From JANMDU01 sp031388245 (GTDB lineage Bacteria > Pseudomonadota > Gammaproteobacteria > Burkholderiales > Burkholderiaceae_C): 11,138 nt of DNA. Position 1 is the stretch's first letter. Each line of letters begins with the position of its first letter. Made by a program: the position numbers and the translations under genes. The notes under the pieces were generated by a model. It worked only from the letters and a program-made list of their open reading frames with translations. It was not told the DNA's origin and did no database searches. Location of the stretch: positions 1 through 11,138 of the forward strand of contig JANNED010000329.1 in NCBI GenBank assembly GCA_031388245.1, read 5' to 3'. Below are positions 1 to 7,585 of this stretch, piece by piece.

Positions 1-340
1 CCTGCTAGGCCGTCGCTGGTGCAATTTGGGAAACCAAGCACTGGAGGAACGTCCGGACTGCACAGGACAGCGCAGGAGCTAACGGCTCTCCAGTGAAAAC
101 CGCAAGGCATAAGCTGAGGATCAGAGCAACAGAGACGAGCCGCACCTAGGGCAACTTAGATGCGGGTGAAACGGGCAATCTCTGCGCGCAGCAATACCAA
201 GTAGGCCAACGTTGATGTGGTTCCGCAGAGTTGGCGGGTAGGTAGCATTGAGCTGAGAGGCGACTCTCAGCCCAGAGGAATGACGGTCACGCCCCGGGCA
301 ACTGGGGTGCACAGAATCCGGCGTATCGGCAGGCTTCACA
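1..340 (+). ncRNA. rnpB: RNase P RNA, bacterial type A (5' end cut by window edge)
   Basis: This is the catalytic RNA of ribonuclease P, which with protein RnpA removes the 5' leader of precursor tRNAs. The conserved core is visible: the P4 5' strand at 44-59 and its partner at 313-326, the ACAGAGACGAG block at 129-139, GTGAAACG at 166-173, and GGGTAGG at 236-242, which carries the GGU that reads the tRNA CCA end. Hairpins fold as expected and end in GNRA loops: P3-like 16-44 (GAAA), P12-like 140-165 (GCAA), P18-like 252-271 (GCGA) and P19-like 290-309 (GCAA). P1 is half missing: bases 1-5 (CCTGC) pair with 329-333 (GCAGG), while 334-339 would pair with about six bases before the window, so the 5' end lies just outside. 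A T-run follows at 342-347. One conserved P4 pair is changed on both sides (50 and 323). The identification is firm; exact ends are inferred. Confidence 0.96.
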
Positions 341-341
341 C

Positions 342-347
342 TTTTTT
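342..347 (+). terminator. T-run ending rnpB
   Basis: Six T residues follow directly after the 3' strand of the P1 helix of RNase P RNA. The RNA's own GC-rich 3' helices plus this T-run are the likely transcription end. No separate hairpin is needed or seen. Confidence 0.6.
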
Positions 348-367
348 CTCATGAGACGTTACGATCC

Positions 368-377
368 GGGTTAACCC
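368..377. promoter_or_regulatory. perfect palindrome GGGTTAACCC upstream of tctB
   Basis: A perfect 10-base palindrome lies in the 120-base gap between rnpB and tctB, about 84 bases before the tctB start. It could be a half or core operator for a regulator of the transporter, but it matches no operator I recognise. No convincing -35/-10 pair was found around it. Nothing else in 348-449 could be identified. Confidence 0.2.
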
Positions 378-460
378 TAAAGTCTGTAGGTGATACCCAC
401 ACGCTGTGCGCAACCAGAAGCCTCCACAATGAAGTGGTCAGGATAACTCAGGAGAAAACA

Positions 461-946
461 GTGAATATTAAAAGTCAAAGAGACTTCTTTGCCGGGCTGA
501 TGTTTATCATCGTCGGCGCAGCTTTTGCCATTGGCGCTTACAGCTATGGCATGGGCGATGGTGCTCGCATGGGCCCAGGCTACTTTCCGCGCATGCTCGG
601 ATTCTTGCTGGCTATTCTTGGCTCCGTCGTGCTGTTCAAAGCATTGACTGTGGCCACAGCCGATGGCGAAAAATTTGGCTCAGTGGCTTGGAAGCCTTTG
701 CTTGCCATCATCTGCGCCAACTTGTTATTTGGTGTGTGTATTGGCGGTCTGCCTTCGATCAAATTCCCTGCTTTGGGCATGATCGTGGGCATTTATGTGC
801 TGACCTTTGTGGCCAGCATTGCGGCCGATCGTTACAAGCCCATTGAAGTGTTTGGCCTGTCTACTGTGCTGGCCATCATCAGCTATTTGGCATTCATCGT
901 GCTGCTCAAATTGCAGTTTCCTGTGTGGCCTTCGTTCATTGCATAA
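461..946 (+). CDS. tctB: tripartite tricarboxylate transporter, small membrane subunit TctB
   Basis: This is the small, poorly conserved membrane subunit of a TTT-family secondary transporter. It works in the inner membrane with TctA to import tricarboxylates or other carboxylates delivered by a periplasmic TctC/Bug protein. The 161-residue product has about four hydrophobic segments (roughly residues 10-30, 44-64, 80-118 and 133-155) and the family motif GPGYFPRML at residues 38-46 after the first helix. The start is taken as GTG at 461 because AGGAG at 450-454 sits six bases before it; an in-frame GTG at 434 has no comparable ribosome site. The stop is 18 bases before tctA, so the two are surely cotranscribed. 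Substrate cannot be read from the sequence. Confidence 0.9.
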   Translation: MNIKSQRDFFAGLMFIIVGAAFAIGAYSYGMGDGARMGPGYFPRMLGFLLAILGSVVLFKALTVATADGEKFGSVAWKPLLAIICANLLFGVCIGGLPSIKFPALGMIVGIYVLTFVASIAADRYKPIEVFGLSTVLAIISYLAFIVLLKLQFPVWPSFIA

Positions 947-964
947 GACAAAAAGGAGAACCAC

Positions 965-2476
965 ATGGATCTGATCAACAATCTCTCACTCGGTTTCGGC
1001 GTGGCTTTCACGCTGCAAAACCTGATGTACTGCTTTATTGGCTGCCTGCTGGGCACATTGATTGGCGTGCTCCCCGGCATTGGCCCGGTGGCCACCATTG
1101 CAATGCTGTTGCCCGCCACGTATGCGCTGCCTCCGATTGCCGCGCTGATCATGCTAGCTGGTATTTACTACGGCGCGCAATATGGCGGCTCGACCACGGC
1201 GATTTTGGTGAATTTGCCCGGCGAATCGTCCTCCGTCGTCACTGTGCTCGATGGCTACCAAATGGCGCGGCAGGGCAGAGCCGGCCCAGCGCTGGCGGCT
1301 GCGGGCTTGGGCTCATTTTTTGCAGGTTGCGTCGGCACTTTGATCTTGGCGGCGTTTGCGGCGCCGCTGACCGAGCTGGCCTTTAAATTCGGCCCTGCTG
1401 AGTATTTTTCTCTCATGATTTTGGGCTTGATTGGCGCGGTGGTGCTGGCTTCTGGCTCGCTGATCAAAGCAATTTCGATGATTGTGCTGGGCTTGCTTCT
1501 AGGCTTGGTGGGTACCGATGTGAACTCCGGCGTCGCGCGTTACAGCTTTGAGATTCCTGAGCTCACCGACGGCATTGGCTTCGTGGTGATTGCCATGGGC
1601 GTGTTTGGCTATGGCGAGATCATCATGAATCTGGCCGTGCCAGAAGATGAGCGCGAAGTGTTCACGGCCAAGGTCACGGGCCTGTTTCCGACCATGGAAG
1701 ATTTCAAGCGCATGGTGCCTGCTGTGCTGCGCGGTACGGCGCTGGGCTCCGTGCTTGGCGTGTTGCCTGGCGGCGGCGCATTGCTGGCTGCATTTGCGGC
1801 CTACACGCTGGAGAAGAAAACCAAGCTGCAACCGGGCGAGCTACCCTTTGGCAAAGGCAATATCCGCGGTGTGGCAGCTCCTGAAGCAGCCAACAACGCT
1901 GGCGCGCAAACTTCCTTCATTCCGCTGCTCACCTTGGGCATTCCTCCCAACGCCGTGATGGCGCTGATGGTGGGCGCGATGACGATTCACAACATCCAGC
2001 CTGGCCCGCAGGTGATGACAAGTAATCCCGAGCTTTTCTGGGGCTTGATCGCCTCAATGTGGATCGGCAATGCGATGCTGATTATTTTGAACCTGCCGCT
2101 GATTGGCATCTGGATCAAACTTCTCACCGTGCCGTATCGCTTTTTGTTCCCGGCGATTGTGCTGTTTTGCGCGATCGGCGTGTACTCGACAAACAACAAC
2201 ACCTTTGATATTTGGATGGTGGGCGCGTTTGGTGTGATCGGCTATATCTTCTACAAGCTTGGCTGCGAGCCCGCACCGCTCTTGCTCGGCTTTATCTTGG
2301 GCCCCATGATGGAAGAGAATCTGCGCCGCGCCATGCTGCTCTCGCGTGGCGATTGGAGCGTTTTTGTGACGCGCCCCTTGTCGCTGGGCTTGCTGATTGC
2401 AGCGTCTTTGTTGCTGGTGATTGTGATGCTGCCATCAATCAAGAAAAAGCGCGAAGAGACTTTTGTGGAAGAGTGA
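965..2476 (+). CDS. tctA: tripartite tricarboxylate transporter, large membrane subunit TctA
   Basis: This is the main permease subunit of a TTT-family carboxylate transporter: a 503-residue inner-membrane protein of about 11-12 helices, the usual family length. The family's internal duplication is visible as two glycine-proline loops, GVLPGIG at residues 34-40 and GVLPGGG at 265-271. Other hallmarks are YGAQYGGSTTAILVNLPGE (about residues 69-87), DGYQMARQGRAGPAL just after, and AAPEAANNAGAQTSFIPLL in the second half. The C-terminus is basic (KKKREE), fitting a cytoplasmic tail. AAGGAG at 953-958 precedes the ATG by six bases. It follows tctB closely and ends at a strong terminator. No tctC or bug gene is adjacent, so the binding protein must be encoded elsewhere. 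The specific carboxylate is unknown. Confidence 0.97.
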   Translation: MDLINNLSLGFGVAFTLQNLMYCFIGCLLGTLIGVLPGIGPVATIAMLLPATYALPPIAALIMLAGIYYGAQYGGSTTAILVNLPGESSSVVTVLDGYQMARQGRAGPALAAAGLGSFFAGCVGTLILAAFAAPLTELAFKFGPAEYFSLMILGLIGAVVLASGSLIKAISMIVLGLLLGLVGTDVNSGVARYSFEIPELTDGIGFVVIAMGVFGYGEIIMNLAVPEDEREVFTAKVTGLFPTMEDFKRMVPAVLRGTALGSVLGVLPGGGALLAAFAAYTLEKKTKLQPGELPFGKGNIRGVAAPEAANNAGAQTSFIPLLTLGIPPNAVMALMVGAMTIHNIQPGPQVMTSNPELFWGLIASMWIGNAMLIILNLPLIGIWIKLLTVPYRFLFPAIVLFCAIGVYSTNNNTFDIWMVGAFGVIGYIFYKLGCEPAPLLLGFILGPMMEENLRRAMLLSRGDWSVFVTRPLSLGLLIAASLLLVIVMLPSIKKKREETFVEE

Positions 2477-2491
2477 TCTTCCGCACCTTCT

Positions 2492-2519
2492 AAAAAGCGA
2501 TCTTCGGGTCGCTTTTTTT
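2492..2519. terminator. bidirectional terminator with UUCG tetraloop
   Basis: The left arm AAAAAGCGATC (2492-2502) pairs with the right arm GGTCGCTTTTT (2507-2517), with one G-T pair. The loop is TTCG closed by C-G, the very stable cUUCGg type. Seven T residues (2513-2519) serve tctBA, and the five A residues at 2492-2496 give a U-run on the other strand for the convergent ChaC-like gene ending at 2530. Confidence 0.92.
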
Positions 2520-2529
2520 ATTTAAGCCT

Positions 2530-3138
2530 CTAAAACAGCTTAAAAAGCCGTTCCAGCGCATTGTCGTCAATGCCCACGGCCAGCAGGCTCTCGTAGGTGC
2601 GCTGGGCGTAATCTCGCGTGGTGCCATAGCGGCCACAAGCCTTGCTGAATATTTGCCTGTATTGCTCAGGTTGGAGTTGGCCGCAATAGCTCTTGCTGCT
2701 GCGGGGCAGTGTAAAAGCCAGCGCGGGCACTGTGCCTTGCTTCGTTGCGCACTGAAGCCAGCGTGGCTCATACACATCGCCGGGCATCTCGCGAAACCAC
2801 AAATCCTCCAAGGCTTGGGCGGCCTGCGCTGCAGGAATCCGAAACACCACGCCTTGGCAACTGCCGCCGCTGAGCAAAGCAAACACCAGCCCCGGGCAAT
2901 CGGGCGAGCCTCGGTTGATCGTGCTCCACATCTGTAGGGCGCGATGCCAGCCATGCACCTTGGCAGCGCGCCGCTCGGTGAATTCAAATTCTTGCTTCCA
3001 AATCAAGGAGGCATAGCCAAACACCCACAAATCGTTGCTGTGGGTTTGGCTTTGCTCACGCCATTGCAATCGGGTTCGCGCAAGAGTCTCGGTGTAGTGT
3101 GACGGTTTGATATTTTGTTCAACGTAGGGGGCTGTCAT
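2530..3138 (-). CDS. chaC: ChaC-type gamma-glutamylcyclotransferase
   Basis: This is a cytosolic enzyme of the ChaC family, whose members cleave glutathione to 5-oxoproline and Cys-Gly. The 202-residue product has the family order: the substrate-loop signature VFGYASLIW (residues 39-47), the conserved stretch RRAAKVHGWHRAL (56-68), NRGSPDCPGLVFAL (75-88), and LWFREMPGDVY (113-123) containing the expected catalytic Glu117. The C-terminal half has the usual tyrosine-rich helix (TRDYAQRTYESLLAVGI). The signature is normally YGSL; here the glycine is alanine (residue 43). The N-terminal 35 residues are polar and not part of the fold. The start is ATG at 3138-3136 and the ribosome site is weak. 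The gene is divergent from the OmpA-like gene 43 bases away and shares a terminator with tctA. The family is clear; glutathione specificity is inferred. Confidence 0.9.
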   Translation of the reverse strand: MTAPYVEQNIKPSHYTETLARTRLQWREQSQTHSNDLWVFGYASLIWKQEFEFTERRAAKVHGWHRALQMWSTINRGSPDCPGLVFALLSGGSCQGVVFRIPAAQAAQALEDLWFREMPGDVYEPRWLQCATKQGTVPALAFTLPRSSKSYCGQLQPEQYRQIFSKACGRYGTTRDYAQRTYESLLAVGIDDNALERLFKLF

Positions 3139-3148
3139 CGGCTCAATT

Positions 3149-3154
3149 TACAAT
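3149..3154 (+). promoter_or_regulatory. possible -10 element for the OmpA-like gene
   Basis: TACAAT matches the sigma-70 -10 consensus at five of six bases and lies 27 bases before the ATG at 3182. No good -35 is found at 16-18 bases upstream, so this is only a candidate. It lies in the 43-base gap that must also hold control signals for the divergent ChaC-like gene. Confidence 0.3.
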
Positions 3155-3181
3155 ACGCGATTGTTTAAAACGGAGTTAGCA

Positions 3182-3694
3182 ATGTTCTCACAAGATGACG
3201 AAGGCACGAATGTAGGCTTAGGAGCGGTTTTTGCGGTGATTTTTTTGGTGATCAGCATGGTCATTGGCATCGCGATTTTTCAGAAAAATAAATCTGCAAA
3301 AGCAGCGCAATCTGCAGCGGTTGCCCCGGTTGCTACAGCGATGCCAGCTGCTGCAAGCGCTGATGCCGCCAGCGTCAAGGTAGAAAATGGGGTGGTGAAG
3401 TTTTATTTTGCACCTGGCAAGGCAGAGCTGGCACAAGACGGCGCCAAGGCGTTGGCCGAGATTTTGGCCGCAGCCAAGACGGGCAAAAAAGTAGGCATCA
3501 GTGGCTATGTGGATGCATCAGGCGATGCAGCAAAAAACGCTGAGCTCGCCAAACAACGCGCGTTTGCTGTGCGCGATTTGCTGACCCTCTCGGGCGTAGC
3601 TGCTGATCAAATCGTGCTGGTGCGACCCAACGACATCAAAGAAGGCTCAAGCAGCGCCGCTGAAGGCCGCCGTGTAGAAGTCTTCATGATCTGA
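3182..3694 (+). CDS. membrane-anchored OmpA-like domain protein
   Basis: This is a 170-residue protein with an acidic N-terminus, one transmembrane helix at about residues 12-33 (GLGAVFAVIFLVISMVIGIAIF), an Ala/Pro-rich linker (about 38-65) and a C-terminal OmpA-family peptidoglycan-binding domain (about 70-170). The domain shows the beta-strand VVKFYFAPGKAEL, the motif GYVDASGDAAKNAELAKQRAFAVRDLL with the expected ligand residues Asp111 and Arg126, and the closing GRRVEVFMI. The usual GHTD motif is GYVD here, so the histidine is absent. The predicted arrangement is an inner-membrane anchor with the domain in the periplasm, tethering envelope to cell wall. The start is ATG 3182, six bases after GGAG (3172-3175); the upstream in-frame TTG at 3161 has no such site. 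It is monocistronic, ending at its own terminator. The specific role is unknown. Confidence 0.86.
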   Translation: MFSQDDEGTNVGLGAVFAVIFLVISMVIGIAIFQKNKSAKAAQSAAVAPVATAMPAAASADAASVKVENGVVKFYFAPGKAELAQDGAKALAEILAAAKTGKKVGISGYVDASGDAAKNAELAKQRAFAVRDLLTLSGVAADQIVLVRPNDIKEGSSSAAEGRRVEVFMI

Positions 3695-3713
3695 ATCTGA
3701 TGGCATGCGTCTG

Positions 3714-3740
3714 AAAGCCGCTCGTGTGAGCGGCTTTTTT
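3714..3740 (+). terminator. rho-independent terminator of the OmpA-like gene
   Basis: AAAGCCGCTC (3714-3723) pairs perfectly with GAGCGGCTTT (3728-3737) around a GTGT loop, followed by T residues through 3740. It starts 19 bases after the stop codon and insulates the edd promoter from read-through. Confidence 0.93.
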
Positions 3741-3764
3741 GTTGCTCGGTTGTAACTGTGGCGC

Positions 3765-3793
3765 TGGTCAAAGAGGAATGATCATCGTATTAT
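3765..3793 (+). promoter_or_regulatory. predicted sigma-70 promoter of edd-eda
   Basis: TGGTCA (3765-3770, four of six to the -35 consensus) and TATTAT (3788-3793, five of six to the -10 consensus) are separated by exactly 17 bases. Transcription would start near 3800, about 35 bases before the edd ATG and just before the palindromic operator at 3804-3818. This is a prediction from pattern only. Confidence 0.5.
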
Positions 3794-3803
3794 TGAGTTA
3801 TCA

Positions 3804-3818
3804 AGTAATTAAGTTACA
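3804..3818. promoter_or_regulatory. HexR-like operator upstream of edd
   Basis: The site holds GTAATTAAGTTAC (3805-3817), an imperfect palindrome with GTAA and TTAC arms, followed by A. It closely resembles the published HexR box TGTAATTAAATTACA, differing at the first base and one central base. HexR is an RpiR-type repressor of central sugar metabolism, including edd-eda, in gamma- and some betaproteobacteria, relieved by KDPG, the product of Edd. The site lies just after the predicted start point and 17 bases before the edd ATG, a position suited to repression. No hexR gene is in the window. Confidence 0.6.
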
Positions 3819-3834
3819 TCCATTCAGGCATTTT

Positions 3835-5645
<1,811 letters not shown>

Positions 5646-5655
<10 letters not shown>

Positions 5656-6305
5656 ACCCTGCATTCAAATCGCTGCCTGCGCAGCTCACCTCACTCGATG
5701 TGATGCAAGACGCACCGGTGATCCCGGTGATTGTGTTGAACGATGTGAATCATGCCGTGCCGATGGCGCGAGCTTTGGTCGCGGGCGGCATTCGCATGCT
5801 GGAAGTAACGCTGCGCACAAGCGTGGCTTTGCAATGCATTGAGCGCATTGCCAAAGAAGTGCCCGAAGCCATCGTCGGCGCAGGCACCGTGCGTTCGCCG
5901 CACGAGGCTGAGGCCGCAGCGCGTGCGGGTGCGAAGTTTGCTGTGAGCCCTGGCTTGACGGCATCCGTTGGCCAAGCATGCCGCGATCATGGTTTGCCGT
6001 TGCTGCCCGGCGTAGCCACCGGCAGCGAGATCATGATGGCCAGTGAGGCAGGTTATAACGCGCTCAAATTCTTCCCCGCGATGCAAGCTGGCGGCCCCGC
6101 CATGCTCAAGGCTTGGAGCGGCCCTTTCTTCGATGTGAAGTTTTGCCCCACGGGTGGCGTGAGCGTGGGCAATGCCCAAGAATTTTTGAGCCTGCCCAAC
6201 GTGATCTGTGTGGGCGGTTCATGGCTGGTTCCCGCTGATGCGCTGGCCTCAGGTGATTGGGCGCGGATCACGGCATTGGCCCAAGAAGCTGCGCAGATTT
6301 TTTGA
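5646..6305 (+). CDS. eda: KDPG aldolase (Entner-Doudoroff)
   Basis: This cytosolic class I aldolase splits KDPG into pyruvate and glyceraldehyde-3-phosphate, completing the pathway begun by Edd. The 219-residue TIM-barrel protein (family norm about 210-215) has the catalytic Glu53 in EVTLRT and the Schiff-base Lys141 in ALKFFPA. Also present are GAGTV (78-82), FAVSPGL (98-104), LPGVATGSE (120-128) and the phosphate-binding CPTGGV (167-172), and the end GGSWLVP. The start is ATG 5646 because GGAG at 5635-5638 lies seven bases upstream; it falls inside the last codons of edd, so the pair is probably translationally coupled. Both genes share the upstream promoter and HexR-like operator. No terminator with a T-run follows before the next gene. 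Confidence 0.98.
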
Positions 6306-6371
6306 AGATTCACCCAGCATTGAGAGATGGCATGCAAGTTGCGTTGTATCGGGCATAGCGATTTGCCCTCA

Positions 6372-6400
6372 TTGTCATCAAACTGGCGATGGGTTACAAA
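6372..6400 (+). promoter_or_regulatory. predicted sigma-70 promoter of the binding-protein gene
   Basis: TTGTCA (6372-6377, five of six to the -35 consensus) and TACAAA (6395-6400, four of six to the -10 consensus) are 17 bases apart. Transcription would start near 6407, leaving a leader of about 20 bases before the ATG at 6428. This suggests the gene can be expressed apart from edd-eda. Confidence 0.5.
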
Positions 6401-6427
6401 CTGTACCGAACTCGCGAAGGAATCTGT

Positions 6428-7585
6428 ATGGACTCGATCACACGGCGCTTGCCTCTCAAACTATTGGCAGCGGCTGCCTTGATGTCTCAATCCATGAATC
6501 AACAGGTTTGGGCGCAAACCAAGCCACCTGCCGGCTCAAGGCGCATCGTATTGGGGCAATCTGTGCCGCTTACGGGCGCCGCCGATCAAATTGGCGCAGC
6601 CTACAGCAGCGGCGCGAAGTTGTTTTTCAGCAGCTTCAATGAGCGAAAAAACAACCCAGGCTACCTCTTTGAGCAAAAAATCTTAGACGATGGCTACGAT
6701 GCTGCCAAGGCTGTGGCCAACACCAAGCAATTGGTGGCAGACAAAGTGGATGCGCTGTTTGGCTATGTGGGCACAGCCAGCAGCGATGCGGCTGCAGCGG
6801 AGGCAAAAGGCAGTGAGCTGGTTTTCTTCGCGCCTTATGCGGGCTCGGATGCGCTGCGAGCCAAGGAGCAAACGCATGTGTTTCATGTGCGCCCGAGCTT
6901 ATCGGATGAGGCTTTTCGCATCGTGCGCCATTGCCAAACACTCTCGCAAACACGCATTGCTGTCTTGGCTGAAGATGATGCGATGGGGCGCGCGGGGCTC
7001 GCTGCGGTGACGCAAGCCTTGCAGGAGGCAAAAATGTCGCCTTTGGTGGCTTCTGCATTCACCGCAGTCAACAGCGACAAAGTGCAGGGCGCTGTTGTCG
7101 CGATCATGAAGGCGCAGCCTCAGGTCGTGATTCAGGTGGCGCTTTTTAATACAACGGCAGCTTTCATTCGGCAAATGCGCAAGGCTGGCTTTGCTGGCGC
7201 GTTCATGAATTTCTCCGTGGTCGGGCTCGATCCCTTATTCACTGCGCTAGGCAAAGAGATTGCAGGCGTGGTGGTTTCCCAAGTTGTGCCTTCGCCGCGC
7301 AGCGTGACGATTCCGATTGTGAAAGAGTATCTTGCGGCGATCGAAACCTCTGATCAGACGGCATCCTATGAAAGCCTGGAGGGCTTCATTGCAGCCAAAA
7401 CCTTTGCTGAGGCCGTGCGCCGTGCCGGCAAAGGCTTTGATGCGGCCAGCCTGCAAAAAACACTGGCCGGCATGACGGATTACGATGTGGGCGGCTTCCG
7501 TGTGAATCTGCGAGCGGGCGTGCGAGATGCTGTGCGTACGATTGATTTGGTCACTGTGACCGCAGATGGCCGCGTGTTGCGCTAG
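6428..7585 (+). CDS. periplasmic ABC-type substrate-binding protein, LivK-like (Peripla_BP_6)
   Basis: This is a predicted exported solute-binding protein of the branched-chain amino acid/amide family, which captures a ligand in the periplasm for an ABC permease. The 385-residue precursor begins MDSITRRLPLKLLAAAALM with a probable cleavage after VWA at residue 29. The stretch TRRLPLK resembles a twin-arginine (Tat) motif but has proline where phenylalanine is usual. The mature protein starts in the family manner (IVLGQSVPLTGAADQIG, 40-56), followed by lobe motifs LDDGYDAAKAVANTKQLV and GYVGTASS, and ends in GGFRVNL with a short C-terminal strand. ATG 6428 is chosen because AAGGA at 6417-6421 sits six bases before it; an ATG at 6389 overlaps the promoter. 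No permease or ATPase genes adjoin. The ligand is unknown. Its stop overlaps that of convergent waaA. Confidence 0.9.
   Translation: MDSITRRLPLKLLAAAALMSQSMNQQVWAQTKPPAGSRRIVLGQSVPLTGAADQIGAAYSSGAKLFFSSFNERKNNPGYLFEQKILDDGYDAAKAVANTKQLVADKVDALFGYVGTASSDAAAAEAKGSELVFFAPYAGSDALRAKEQTHVFHVRPSLSDEAFRIVRHCQTLSQTRIAVLAEDDAMGRAGLAAVTQALQEAKMSPLVASAFTAVNSDKVQGAVVAIMKAQPQVVIQVALFNTTAAFIRQMRKAGFAGAFMNFSVVGLDPLFTALGKEIAGVVVSQVVPSPRSVTIPIVKEYLAAIETSDQTASYESLEGFIAAKTFAEAVRRAGKGFDAASLQKTLAGMTDYDVGGFRVNLRAGVRDAVRTIDLVTVTADGRVLR

Noticed and set aside
121..339. 72-residue reading frame on the minus strand
   Set aside because: It lies wholly within the RNase P RNA on the opposite strand, has no ribosome site seen and no recognisable protein features.
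341..460. Possible remnant of tctC or a small gene between rnpB and tctB
   Set aside because: No frame here resembles a Bug protein end and no start with a ribosome site is present before the tctB signal.
925..1386. 153-residue frame on the plus strand overlapping tctA
   Set aside because: It is an alternate frame of tctA, rich in Arg, Trp and His as expected from a shifted frame; tctA is certain.
6351..6368. Hairpin GGGCA/TGCCC between eda and the binding-protein gene as a terminator
   Set aside because: The stem is only five pairs with an 8-base loop and no T-run follows, so it is not a convincing rho-independent terminator.
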